Part shown: one piece after another, positions 1-7,201 of the stretch
Position numbering within the stretch: the stretch's first letter is position 1
Layout: each line of letters begins with the position of its first letter
Assembly (NCBI GenBank): GCA_934256705.1
Contig: CAKQPF010000087.1
Coordinates: forward strand, 1 to 10,447
From: an uncultured Prevotella sp.
GTDB taxonomy: Bacteria > Bacteroidota > Bacteroidia > Bacteroidales > Bacteroidaceae
Length of the DNA: 10,447 nt
Direction: 5' to 3'
The notes under the pieces: model-generated
Databases searched by the model: none
Told to the model about the DNA's origin: nothing
The model's input: the letters and a program-made list of their open reading frames with translations, nothing else
Position numbers and translations under genes: made by a program

Positions 1-118
1 AAGTGATAATTGAACGTTAAGCTGCTATCGTTTCGTCATAATATGAGTACGGCAAACCTACCTGAGTAGTTACGAAAGTTGTGAATAGATGTTAAATTGT
101 TTCCAAAACAGTCTAAAA

Positions 119-180
119 GCCCTCCCCAACCCCCATAAGAAGGAGCCCTCCCCAACCCCTCCCTGGAGGGGCTTTTCTTT
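119..180. repeat. GC-rich twin repeat ending in a hairpin
   Basis: A 15-base sequence (GCCCTCCCCAACCCC) occurs twice, at 119-133 and 145-159. The second copy runs into a hairpin, CCCCTCC (156-162) against GGAGGGG (165-171), followed by CTTTTCTTT. On the + strand this resembles a rho-independent terminator and could serve a gene beyond the left edge. The same C/G-rich style recurs near 232-255 and 6616-6632, so a dispersed intergenic repeat is an equally good reading. Bases 1-118 show no gene or other structure I can support. Confidence 0.5.
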
Positions 181-231
181 AGTTACAGACTGACTGCTTG
201 AGTCTCAAGTAGCCAGTACCTAACCTATCAT

Positions 232-243
232 CCCCCAAGGGGG
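232..243. repeat. Short C5/G5 palindrome
   Basis: CCCCCAAGGGGG is a perfect short inverted repeat, followed at once by a G-rich stretch (to 255). Just upstream, 197-209 is an odd palindrome (CTTGAG-T-CTCAAG). Both lie in non-coding sequence beyond the 3' end of the EamA-family gene. They look like parts of the same intergenic repeat family as 119-180. A function is not evident. Confidence 0.4.
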
Positions 244-257
244 ACAGGAGGGGGGCT

Positions 258-351
258 GTTATTGGGCTTTTGTAAAAGCATAGTTATTGGGCGGTAAAAG
301 CTATGCTATTACAGTGTAATATCTATGTTATTAGGTGGTAAAAGCTATGCT
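258..351. repeat. Direct repeats flanking an odd palindrome, downstream of the transporter gene
   Basis: A 25-base unit lies at 283-307 and again at 327-351 with only two differences. A degenerate third copy begins at 258. Between the two good copies, 307-321 is a perfect odd palindrome (TATTACA-G-TGTAATA). AGCATAG (277-283) is also the reverse complement of CTATGCT (301-307). The cluster ends 37 bases past the stop of the minus-strand EamA-family gene. It could therefore shape the 3' end of that transcript or be a protein-binding site; neither can be decided here. Confidence 0.55.
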
Positions 352-388
352 TTCATAAACAAGCCGTATCGATTCATTCGGATGCCAG

Positions 389-1279
389 TTATCGCTTTGT
401 CACGGCAATCATGAATGTCACGGCTACCGTGGCAATGGTAATGCCTATGATGATGTTGGCTGTCAGTGCTTCGCCAAAGACGAGTGTGCCGACAAGGATG
501 GCAGTGATAGGCTCGAATACACCGAGCACAGAGGCCTTCGTGGCACCGATGTTTCTGGTGGCTACAGCCAGAGTGGCAGTGGAAACGATGGTTGGCAGGA
601 TGGCGAGTCCGATAAGGTTTGCCCAATCAGCATAGTCCTCGATGCCCGTAGTGATGTTTTCATTGGATATCAAGATCTTGATGATAAAGACAATGGCTCC
701 TACAGACAGGGCATAGAATGTCAGAAGTGAGTTTGATATGGCGCTGATGGCCTTGCTGCGATTGATTATGACGATAAATAGGGCATAGGCAAATGCTGAT
801 GCTATTGACATAATAACGCCGATAGGGTTGATAGATTGTGAAGATCCATTTTGCGTCATGATGATGACTCCGCCAAATGTGGCAAAGATAGAGAGCCACA
901 CGGGCCATGATGGCACTACGCGAAGGAACACCATGATGAGTGCCACCAGGACGGGATACAGGAAGACAAGCGTCGTGGCAAGTCCCGAAGCGATATAGTT
1001 GTACGAACCGAAGAGCAGCAGACTGCTTGATGTGTATAGCAATCCGAGGGCGAGCAGGACACCGGCCTGCTTTGCTGTAATCTTGAAGCTATGCTTAGTG
1101 AACATGAGGAAGAGTCCTAAAATCACTACTGCAAATCCATATCTGAAGAATAGTATCGACTCTATTGAAGCACCGTTTCTCATCAAAGGGACTGCAAAAA
1201 GAGGGTTCAATCCGTATGTTATACCTGTAATAATTCCTGCTGGATAACCGATTATCGCATTTCTACTGATAGTTTTCAT
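389..1279 (-). CDS. EamA/DMT-superfamily inner-membrane transporter
   Basis: A 296-residue polytopic membrane protein with about ten hydrophobic segments, arranged as two EamA-like halves (roughly residues 9-145 and 153-292). This is the usual size and fold of drug/metabolite transporter family exporters. Visible family features include the polar-interrupted first helix (GLNPLFA, 23-29), FFRYGFA (44-50), and in the second half EP (256-257) followed by GE (269-270) in the 'EPITAILVGTLVFGE' stretch near the end. It would sit in the inner membrane. Family members export amino acids, metabolites or toxic compounds, but the substrate here cannot be read from sequence. It is co-oriented with susC/susD but has its own promoter match 35 bases upstream and is separated from susD by a strong hairpin, so it is probably a separate transcription unit. 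No clear Shine-Dalgarno precedes the start. Confidence 0.9.
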   Translation of the reverse strand: MKTISRNAIIGYPAGIITGITYGLNPLFAVPLMRNGASIESILFFRYGFAVVILGLFLMFTKHSFKITAKQAGVLLALGLLYTSSSLLLFGSYNYIASGLATTLVFLYPVLVALIMVFLRVVPSWPVWLSIFATFGGVIIMTQNGSSQSINPIGVIMSIASAFAYALFIVIINRSKAISAISNSLLTFYALSVGAIVFIIKILISNENITTGIEDYADWANLIGLAILPTIVSTATLAVATRNIGATKASVLGVFEPITAILVGTLVFGEALTANIIIGITIATVAVTFMIAVTKR

Positions 1280-1313
1280 AGCTTTTATTTAGTCATATTC
1301 TGGAAAAACGCTG

Positions 1314-1347
1314 CAAAGGTACACAAAAAATGTAAGATAAAACCAAA
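1314..1347 (-). promoter_or_regulatory. Bacteroidetes-type promoter for the EamA-family gene
   Basis: Read on the minus strand, TACCTTTG (1321-1314) matches TAnnTTTG exactly, and a TTTG lies upstream (1347-1344) with a 22-base spacer. The spacer is slightly long. Transcription would begin near 1307, giving a leader of about 28 bases before the start codon at 1279. Confidence 0.65.
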
Positions 1348-1439
1348 TAATCGTGTTTTTCTTTGTCAAGACTTATACAGAAGGCATATGTTCCACAGCA
1401 TATAATCCTACCGATGTCAATAAAATCATCAGCAAAAGC

Positions 1440-1472
1440 AACGCACTCGTTTCGCAATGAAACGAGTGCGTT
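1440..1472 (-). terminator. Strong hairpin downstream of susD
   Basis: The 14-base arms 1440-1453 and 1459-1472 are perfectly complementary around a 5-base loop. On the minus strand the hairpin begins 31 bases beyond the susD stop and is followed by a T-containing stretch (GCTTTTGCTGATGATTTTATT spans about 1439-1419). This fits a terminator for the susC-susD transcript. It separates that transcript from the EamA-family gene. No plus-strand gene is near enough to need it. Confidence 0.75.
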
Positions 1473-1502
1473 TGTTTAATTGTATTCAGTTAATCCGATG
1501 TC

Positions 1503-3185
1503 TTACCAAGCAAACTGTGGAGAGTTTGTTGTAGGAGCTTCAGGTATTGGGTTGTTTACCAATGCCTTGTTGACGTCAGCCTCGGTACCAATGATACACA
1601 GTGTCATCCATTTAGGAGTCTCTGTGCTGTTCCACTGGAAACCGTCAAAGTGGTTAGTGTTAGCATAACTACGGATAATGCCCTTCTTAAGACGCTTGAT
1701 GTCGAATGTAGCGAAGCCTTCGCCCCAGAATTCTACGCGGCGCTGCCACCATACTTCATTCACGAATGCAGAAGTCTCGGTATTGCCGTAAGCCTCGTTG
1801 TGAGTGCCATACTGATACTGTGGGTCACGCTTCTTGGCGAATGCAGTGAGCATCTCGATGCCCTTAGCCTCGTTCTGCCTACCTACAGCCTCGATTTCGA
1901 TGAGTTTCATCTCCTCTACGCGCATCAAAGGTACATCCACTGCAGCGGCAACAGCCAATGGTTGATCGCATGCACCATTCTTAGGACGGAACTTTACAGG
2001 AAGTCCACCTACCTTGTGACCGTATGTAGCAGTGATCAATCCAGTCTTCAATACATAACTTGGCTCATTGGAATACTTCTCCATAGCTGCCAATTTCTCA
2101 CTGTTAGTAGCCAACTTGTCGATTTCGAAATCTACGAAACAATTCTTGCGGAAGTCTGTAGCAGGGATAGTCTCATAGAGGTGACGGTCTATCAACAATG
2201 GATAACCATAGTTGGAAGCATATCCGCAATCACCCTTTGAACCACCGATTTCTGTTATCATATGAGAACCCCAAGAAGAGTCACTGTCATTAAGTCTCAA
2301 GTTAGGGTCATCAGACTTGAATCGTGTAGCAAACATCCATGCTCCGTTAGCAGTATTGAAGCCAAGAGTCTTGCTGGTGTATTCTTCGCCAGTCATTTCT
2401 GTATAGCCCTGCTGAGCAAGCTTAGCATATTTCTCAGCGTTAGGCCAATCAGCCATAGTGAGATAAGCACGAGCCTTCAGTCCATATACTACAGAGAGGT
2501 CAGGAGTGTATTTGTCTGCACGCTTGTAGCCAGCGATGTATTCTTCAGCTTTGTCAAGGTCAGAGAGGATGAAAGCGAAGATTTCCTCGTTGGTCATACG
2601 TGGGTTGTTATACATATCCTCAACTGCTTTTTCCGTAATCTTAGGCACGGTAGGTGAATTCTTGTCCTCAGCATAAGTCTTAGGAGCATACATACGAGCC
2701 AGATCCATATAGAACATAGCACGCATTGCGTATGCGATACCAGCACCAGCCTTCTGCTTGTCTGCAGGTTTTTCTCCAGCTATCAAGATGACTGTGTTAC
2801 AGTTTTTGATCCAACCATAGTAGTAAGTCCATGGCACCTGACACAATGCATAGCGAGGTCCTAATCCGATACTACATGTGTACCATCCCTGGAAGTGGGA
2901 ACCACTGTTAGCGAGTGCAATGTCCTGTCCCATTACGTCACGCTGCAGGAAGAACGAGCTGATGCCGAAGTCCCACGGTGTATATTTACTGTCATTATAT
3001 GTAAACTGTCCACTCAGTGAAGTGGTGATGTTATTGACGAAATTGTCATAAGAACCAGGCGCCTCAGCAGCTTGGTCTATTGTGACATAATTGTTGTAGC
3101 CCTCAGGACTATACTCTTCTATACATCCAGTAACAGAAGAAAGCACCAATGTGGCAACAGCAAATGAAACTATATATTTTTTCAT
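1503..3185 (-). CDS. SusD/RagB-family surface nutrient-binding lipoprotein
   Basis: A 560-residue protein, a normal length for SusD-like lipoproteins. They sit on the cell surface as a lid over their SusC partner and bind the incoming nutrient, usually a glycan. The N-terminus is a lipoprotein signal peptide ending VTG-C, with Cys21 the predicted lipidated residue. The following IEE puts acidic residues next to the cysteine, as in Bacteroidetes surface-export signals. Family features are the helical N-terminal part with TPR-like helices (YAMRAMFYMDLARMYA, 152-167; ARAYLTMADWPNAEKYAKLA, 238-257). The C-terminal RagB/SusD region has VPLMRVEEMKLIEIEA (418-433) and the signature-like WWQRRVEFWGEGFATFDIKR (479-498). 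It follows susC by 51 bases. GAAAGGA about 8 bases before the ATG is a plausible ribosome site. The ligand cannot be predicted from sequence alone. Confidence 0.95.
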   Translation of the reverse strand: MKKYIVSFAVATLVLSSVTGCIEEYSPEGYNNYVTIDQAAEAPGSYDNFVNNITTSLSGQFTYNDSKYTPWDFGISSFFLQRDVMGQDIALANSGSHFQGWYTCSIGLGPRYALCQVPWTYYYGWIKNCNTVILIAGEKPADKQKAGAGIAYAMRAMFYMDLARMYAPKTYAEDKNSPTVPKITEKAVEDMYNNPRMTNEEIFAFILSDLDKAEEYIAGYKRADKYTPDLSVVYGLKARAYLTMADWPNAEKYAKLAQQGYTEMTGEEYTSKTLGFNTANGAWMFATRFKSDDPNLRLNDSDSSWGSHMITEIGGSKGDCGYASNYGYPLLIDRHLYETIPATDFRKNCFVDFEIDKLATNSEKLAAMEKYSNEPSYVLKTGLITATYGHKVGGLPVKFRPKNGACDQPLAVAAAVDVPLMRVEEMKLIEIEAVGRQNEAKGIEMLTAFAKKRDPQYQYGTHNEAYGNTETSAFVNEVWWQRRVEFWGEGFATFDIKRLKKGIIRSYANTNHFDGFQWNSTETPKWMTLCIIGTEADVNKALVNNPIPEAPTTNSPQFAW

Positions 3186-3203
3186 ATTGAGAATCCTTTC
3201 TTT

Positions 3204-3238
3204 TATGTTATACCATCTTTTATATGTTATACCATCTT
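3204..3238. repeat. 16-bp tandem direct repeat between susC and susD
   Basis: TATGTTATACCATCTT occurs perfectly at 3204-3219 and 3223-3238, a 19-base period. The second copy overlaps the susC stop codon (TAA, 3239-3237 on the minus strand), so the repeat makes up most of the 51-base susC-susD gap. It looks like a recent small duplication. It sits upstream of the susD ribosome site and could change the spacing or folding of the message there. Confidence 0.8.
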
Positions 3239-6200
3239 AGAATGTCACCTGTATTCCGCCAGTGATGTTACGAGTAGGCGAATAGGTACCAGTATAACCG
3301 CTTCCTTCGTAAGAGTAGCGAGGGTCGAGACCCTTGCGTGCAGACCAGAAACAGAGGTTTTCACCTGCGCAATAGATGCGGATATTGGAAATCATTGGGA
3401 TGATACCCTTTGGCAAGGTGTAACCTACTGTGAATGACTGGAAGTTGAAGTAACGCGCACTTGTCAGGAATCGATCTGATTTACCTGAGGTAAACTTATC
3501 ACCGAACTGCCAGCGTGGGATGTTGCTTGACTTGTTTTCAGGACTCCAGGAATTTATGTAATCCTTATGGATAGCGTGTCCTGCCTCACCTGCTGCAGAG
3601 CATGGAGACATCAGAGAAGAATACTGAATATCATATACCTTGCCACCGAGCTGATAGTCGAATGTAGCAGAAAGATCGAATCTCTTGAAGCGGAAGTTTG
3701 TTGACAGACCACCGAATACCTTTGGAAGCAATGAGCCTTGCTCGTAATAAGAAGCCTTATTGAGAGATGTTGTAGTGTAGTCCTTGCTCTTGGCAGGCTG
3801 AACACCTGTAGTAGTAGCATTGCCATCTATCTTTTCATCCACCCAGTAGAGAGCCTCACCATTCTCGTTTACGCCAGCGTAAGAAGGAAGGTATGCATTA
3901 TACATCGGACCTCCTTCACGATACCAGTAACCGAAGGTCTTGGAGTCGTTTGAAGCATTGAAACCTCCATACTGCTCAGTCTTCAGTGCAGGCAACTTCA
4001 ATACCTTTGTGGTATTATGAGAAATGTTTACTGTAACAGACCAGTCGATATCCTTTGAGCTGACCAATACGCCGGTAAGTACCATTTCAATACCTGTATT
4101 GCGCATATCACCGATATTGGTGTAGTAACCACGTGAACCCTGTGACTCTGGAATAGACAGCCAGAACAACAAGTCTGCTACCTTCTTGGTATAGAAGTCG
4201 AAGCTACCAGAGAGGCGATGCTTGAACAAGCTGAATTCAACACCGATGTTGAGGTTTGTAGTGGTCTCCCAGGTAATATCCTTATTACCCATACGCCAGA
4301 AAGTTGGTGACATCAATGTGTTTGAAGCCTTTGACAATGTATAGAGGTCGGTATAAGCCCAGTCACCAATATTGTCATTACCCTGCTGACCGAGGGAAGC
4401 CTTCACCTTCAGTTCGTCAACGAATGGTGCTTCAAACCAAGCCTCCTTGTTGATGAGCCATGCGCCACCGATAGACCAGAAGTTACCCCAACGGTTCTCC
4501 TTGGCGAAACGTGAAGAAGCATCGCGACGATAGGATGCAGAAGCGAAGTATTTGTCATCATAGTTGTACTGGGCGCGTCCGAAGAAGCCTTCCACGTTGT
4601 AGTTCAACTTGTAAGAACCATTATTCTTCTTGTTTGCAAAAGCGTTCAATTCGGTGATAGAAGGAGAGAAACCACCCTCTGCCTCTCCGAGAAGATACTT
4701 ACGAGTCAACTTATAATACTCATGACCGAGGAGAGCGTCAAAACTATGTTTGCCGAAGCTCTTCATGAATGTCAAGGTCTGAGTGTTGTTCGTGCGGAGG
4801 TCTGCAGTGTTCTTCTTTGTCAACTCACCATTTACGCCCTGCTTAGGACCTTCGTATGCATTCTGATAATCAGAGAAGTCGGTCATGTCATAAATAATAG
4901 TACTTGTAGCATTAAACTTCAACCACTCTGCAAACTTGATATCTGCAAAGACGGAGCCGTTGATCTGATTGAAACCACTCTCCACCTTATTATAACGGTT
5001 GGCACCCAATGGGTTACCATTAGAAATGAATGGACGGTTTACACCATAGTACTTAGGGTTACCATAGTCGTACATTTCATGTCCGTTAGCGTCAGTCTTG
5101 ATAACTGGTTTGCCATTCGCGTCAACAGTACGCACGTAGATAGGATAGATAGGTGCGATAGATGATACGAAGTACATCAAGTTGGTAGCGTCTGTTTCAG
5201 AACTCAGGTTAGGGTTTGACTTGGTGTCAGAGTGAACATACTGAGCATTCACACCAACCTTCAGCCACTTCTTAGCCTGATAGTCAGCCTTCAGACGTGC
5301 GCTGACACGCTCATAGCTACTGTTGTCGATGACGCCGTCATCACTCAGATAACCCAAGCTGGTATAGAAAGAAGAACGGTCTGTAGAGCCCTTGATGCTG
5401 ATGGTGTAGTCCTGACGGAGAGCATTCTTGTAAGCAGCCTTGTTCCAGTCGTCAGCTGTCATGTAATACTTCTCACCATTCCATTCGTAAGTACGACCGA
5501 GAGTAGCGTGTGGATTCAACTTTCCATTAGTACCGATAAGTTGCTCATTCTGAGGCACTGTGAATACATTATAACCCAACTGTGAAAGCATCACCTGATT
5601 AGCCTTCAGGTTAGCATCTGCAGCATTCATGCCCCCCCCCCCATTGATGAGGTTGTTGTACACCTGAGCATAATAAGCCTCGTAATACTGACCTGGGTCC
5701 TTGATTACGTCATACTGAGGAACGGCGCGTGAGTTTACACCCCACTTCATGTCAATGGAAACCTCAGCCTCCTTGTTCTTGCCGTTCTTGGTGGTAATCA
5801 TGATAACGCCAGCAGCACCGCGAGCACCATAAAGAGCCGCAGAGGCAGCATCCTTCAATACCGTCACTGACTCGATGTCGTCAGTAGGGATAGAAGAAAG
5901 GTTGCCAGGATAAGGAGCACCGTCCACGATTACCAGCGGATCAGTTTTGGCATACATGGAAGCAATACCACGGATGTTGATTCCGCTATTTTCGGAACCA
6001 GGCTGACCGGATGCGCCACGCAACTGGAGACCAGGGACAGAACCCACGAGAGCGTCAGTCACGTTAGTGGCAATCTTCTTAGAAAGTTGTTCAGAGCCTA
6101 CTACGGCAGCAGAACCGGTAAAGGCACTCTTCTTTGCAGTACCGAAAGCCACAACCAATACCTCCTCAAGGGAATGATTATCTGGCTCAAGAACGATCTT

Positions 6201-6464
6201 CATGTTCTTGGTGGCTTTTACCGTCTTGCCAATCATACCAATGTAAGAAATTTCTAACTTAGCTCCTGCTTGAACGTTCAGAGAGAAGTTTCCTTCAATG
6301 TCAGTAACGGTTCCAGTGTGTGTGCCTACAATTTTGATGGATGCACCTACGATAGGCTGTCCATCTTCTGCAGAAGTAACAACACCAGAAACTTGAATTT
6401 GTGCCAGAGCCATTCCCAAACTTAGGAAAAGGCAGGCAATAAACGTTGCGAGTCGTTTTTCCAT
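3237..6464 (-). CDS. SusC/RagA-family TonB-dependent outer-membrane transporter
   Basis: A 1075-residue TonB-linked outer-membrane channel, a typical length for the family; with SusD it imports bound nutrient into the periplasm. Order of parts: signal peptide (1-21, likely cut after ALA), a carboxypeptidase-regulatory-like beta domain (about 23-95, VSGVVTSAEDGQPIVGASI), a TonB-box-like EEVLVVAFG (100-108), the plug (about 112-230, with LVIVDGAPYPG and the SusC signature VTVLKDAASAALYGARGAAGV at 200-220), then the 22-strand-type barrel ending GGIQVTF with terminal Phe. There is no STN domain before the beta domain, so the protein lacks the part that normally contacts a FecR anti-sigma factor. 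Codons 275-278, just after the plug, are an 11-G tract; one base gained or lost truncates the protein before the barrel. It is the first gene of a susC-susD operon with a predicted leader of about 260 bases. Confidence 0.96.
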   Translation of the reverse strand: MEKRLATFIACLFLSLGMALAQIQVSGVVTSAEDGQPIVGASIKIVGTHTGTVTDIEGNFSLNVQAGAKLEISYIGMIGKTVKATKNMKIVLEPDNHSLEEVLVVAFGTAKKSAFTGSAAVVGSEQLSKKIATNVTDALVGSVPGLQLRGASGQPGSENSGINIRGIASMYAKTDPLVIVDGAPYPGNLSSIPTDDIESVTVLKDAASAALYGARGAAGVIMITTKNGKNKEAEVSIDMKWGVNSRAVPQYDVIKDPGQYYEAYYAQVYNNLINGGGGMNAADANLKANQVMLSQLGYNVFTVPQNEQLIGTNGKLNPHATLGRTYEWNGEKYYMTADDWNKAAYKNALRQDYTISIKGSTDRSSFYTSLGYLSDDGVIDNSSYERVSARLKADYQAKKWLKVGVNAQYVHSDTKSNPNLSSETDATNLMYFVSSIAPIYPIYVRTVDANGKPVIKTDANGHEMYDYGNPKYYGVNRPFISNGNPLGANRYNKVESGFNQINGSVFADIKFAEWLKFNATSTIIYDMTDFSDYQNAYEGPKQGVNGELTKKNTADLRTNNTQTLTFMKSFGKHSFDALLGHEYYKLTRKYLLGEAEGGFSPSITELNAFANKKNNGSYKLNYNVEGFFGRAQYNYDDKYFASASYRRDASSRFAKENRWGNFWSIGGAWLINKEAWFEAPFVDELKVKASLGQQGNDNIGDWAYTDLYTLSKASNTLMSPTFWRMGNKDITWETTTNLNIGVEFSLFKHRLSGSFDFYTKKVADLLFWLSIPESQGSRGYYTNIGDMRNTGIEMVLTGVLVSSKDIDWSVTVNISHNTTKVLKLPALKTEQYGGFNASNDSKTFGYWYREGGPMYNAYLPSYAGVNENGEALYWVDEKIDGNATTTGVQPAKSKDYTTTSLNKASYYEQGSLLPKVFGGLSTNFRFKRFDLSATFDYQLGGKVYDIQYSSLMSPCSAAGEAGHAIHKDYINSWSPENKSSNIPRWQFGDKFTSGKSDRFLTSARYFNFQSFTVGYTLPKGIIPMISNIRIYCAGENLCFWSARKGLDPRYSYEGSGYTGTYSPTRNITGGIQVTF
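5632..5642 (-). repeat. 11-G homopolymer inside susC (candidate phase-variation tract)
   Basis: Eleven consecutive C on the + strand, read as AAT GGG GGG GGG GGC ATG on the coding strand (Asn-Gly4-Met). Removing one G gives GGG GGG GGG GCA TGA, an immediate stop. Adding one gives a TAA seven codons after the tract. Either slip leaves about 280 residues: signal peptide, beta domain and plug, without the barrel. As presented, the gene is in the ON frame. Confidence 0.85.
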
Positions 6465-6604
6465 AGATCTCTGTATTTAATGGTTTGTTAATAATGAAAT
6501 AATACCGTCTTTGTTTTAGTTATGAAGGTGGTCAAATGATCCTTAGATTATTTTGCCAACTTCTATTTCAGAGTGAGTGTGGTAACTCATTGCTCTGGTC
6601 ATTA

Positions 6605-6676
6605 CCTCTTGTCAAAAGAGGGGTGGGGGTTGTTTAAGTTTGCTATTCAGGTCGGAAAAGTCTTTTGGGGAGACTT
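6605..6676 (-). other. Two small hairpins in the predicted susC leader
   Basis: Within the predicted untranslated leader, CCTCTT (6605-6610) pairs with AAGAGG (6616-6621), and AAGTCT (6658-6663) pairs with AGACTT (6671-6676). The first runs into a G-rich stretch (to 6632) that recalls the repeats at 119-180 and 232-255. They may structure the susC leader RNA. With six-base stems the evidence is modest, and I do not recognise a known riboswitch. Confidence 0.35.
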
Positions 6677-6730
6677 ATCAAACTGTCGAAAATAATGTAA
6701 TGTTATTGTAACATATTTTTCATCTGTTGG

Positions 6731-6762
6731 CAAAAGTAAAGATTTTTTATCAAATGACCAAA
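6731..6762 (-). promoter_or_regulatory. Bacteroidetes-type promoter for susC-susD
   Basis: Read on the minus strand, TTTG (6762-6759), a 20-base spacer and TACTTTTG (6738-6731) match the primary-sigma promoter consensus of Bacteroidetes. Transcription would start near 6724, about 260 bases before the susC ATG. The match suggests transcription by the housekeeping sigma factor. It does not exclude an additional promoter read by the neighbouring ECF sigma factor. Confidence 0.65.
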
Positions 6763-6966
6763 TATTTATCGATGAAAATGTCAAAAAAGTGTGCTATTTA
6801 TCAAAAAAGGTCTCCTTTTTAAATATTTGCTAAGAAAAAGAGAACAAATCAAAGAGATAAAATGTTAAATTCGCCATTTGGTAGTTAAAACTCAGGCTAT
6901 ATGTGTGATTATGCCAATTATTACCTTTTATATATTATATTATTGTCAAGGTTTCTCAATGCGATG

Positions 6967-7016
6967 CCAAACCACCAAACCACTAAACCACCAAATCACA
7001 CGACCACCCCAACCAC
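6967..7016. repeat. Degenerate 8-bp tandem repeat (CCAAACCA) between divergent promoters
   Basis: Consecutive 8-mers starting at 6967 read CCAAACCA, CCAAACCA, CTAAACCA, CCAAATCA, CACGACCA, then decay into ACCACCCCAACCA-like sequence. The array lies between the susC promoter (-33 at 6759-6762) and the sigma-factor promoter (-33 at 7068-7071). Related 8-mers recur at 8842-8856 and 9998-10030. The rest of the 737-base divergent region (6465-7201) contains only the promoters and hairpins listed separately; I see no gene in it. Confidence 0.65.
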
Positions 7017-7067
7017 AATTCAAAATGAAAGAAAATACAGGTGTAAGGTAGATTTGTAGCTTGATAA

Positions 7068-7099
7068 TTTGGATAATTCTGAAAAATGGGTTACTTTTG
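7068..7099 (+). promoter_or_regulatory. Bacteroidetes-type promoter for the ECF sigma gene
   Basis: TTTG (7068-7071), a 20-base spacer and TACTTTTG (7092-7099) fit the Bacteroidetes primary promoter consensus. Transcription would start near 7106, leaving a leader of about 95 bases. The -7 octamer and the spacer length are the same as in the divergent susC promoter. Confidence 0.7.
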
Positions 7100-7201
7100 C
7101 ATTCATAACCGACGATTTGGTTGATTTCATCCTCCAGTGTTGGTCTCAAACCTGAAATCTATAATAGGGCTATGTATATATAATGCCTCTATCTTCAGTA
7201 T

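Noticed and set aside
119..351. Possible CRISPR array in the left non-coding region
   Set aside because: Repeats are few, unequal in spacing (26 and 44 bases), and no regular repeat-spacer pattern or cas gene is present.
1650..2240. 196-codon plus-strand open frame opposite susD
   Set aside because: It is fully antisense to a clear SusD-family gene and its composition (Cys/Ser/Leu-rich, no family pattern) is that of a shadow frame.
4722..5165. Long plus-strand open frames opposite susC
   Set aside because: susC is unambiguous on the minus strand across its whole length. The opposing frames have no recognisable domains and are expected shadows of codon use.
6967..7016. Iterons of a replication origin
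   Set aside because: The 8-mers are short and degenerate, no replication initiator gene is nearby, and the setting is an ordinary nutrient-uptake locus.
6946..7149. Minus-strand reading frame of 67 codons between susC and the sigma gene
   Set aside because: Its sequence is largely a translation of the CCAAACCA array (W/V/G-rich) and it overlaps the sigma-gene promoter. No ribosome site or family pattern is seen.
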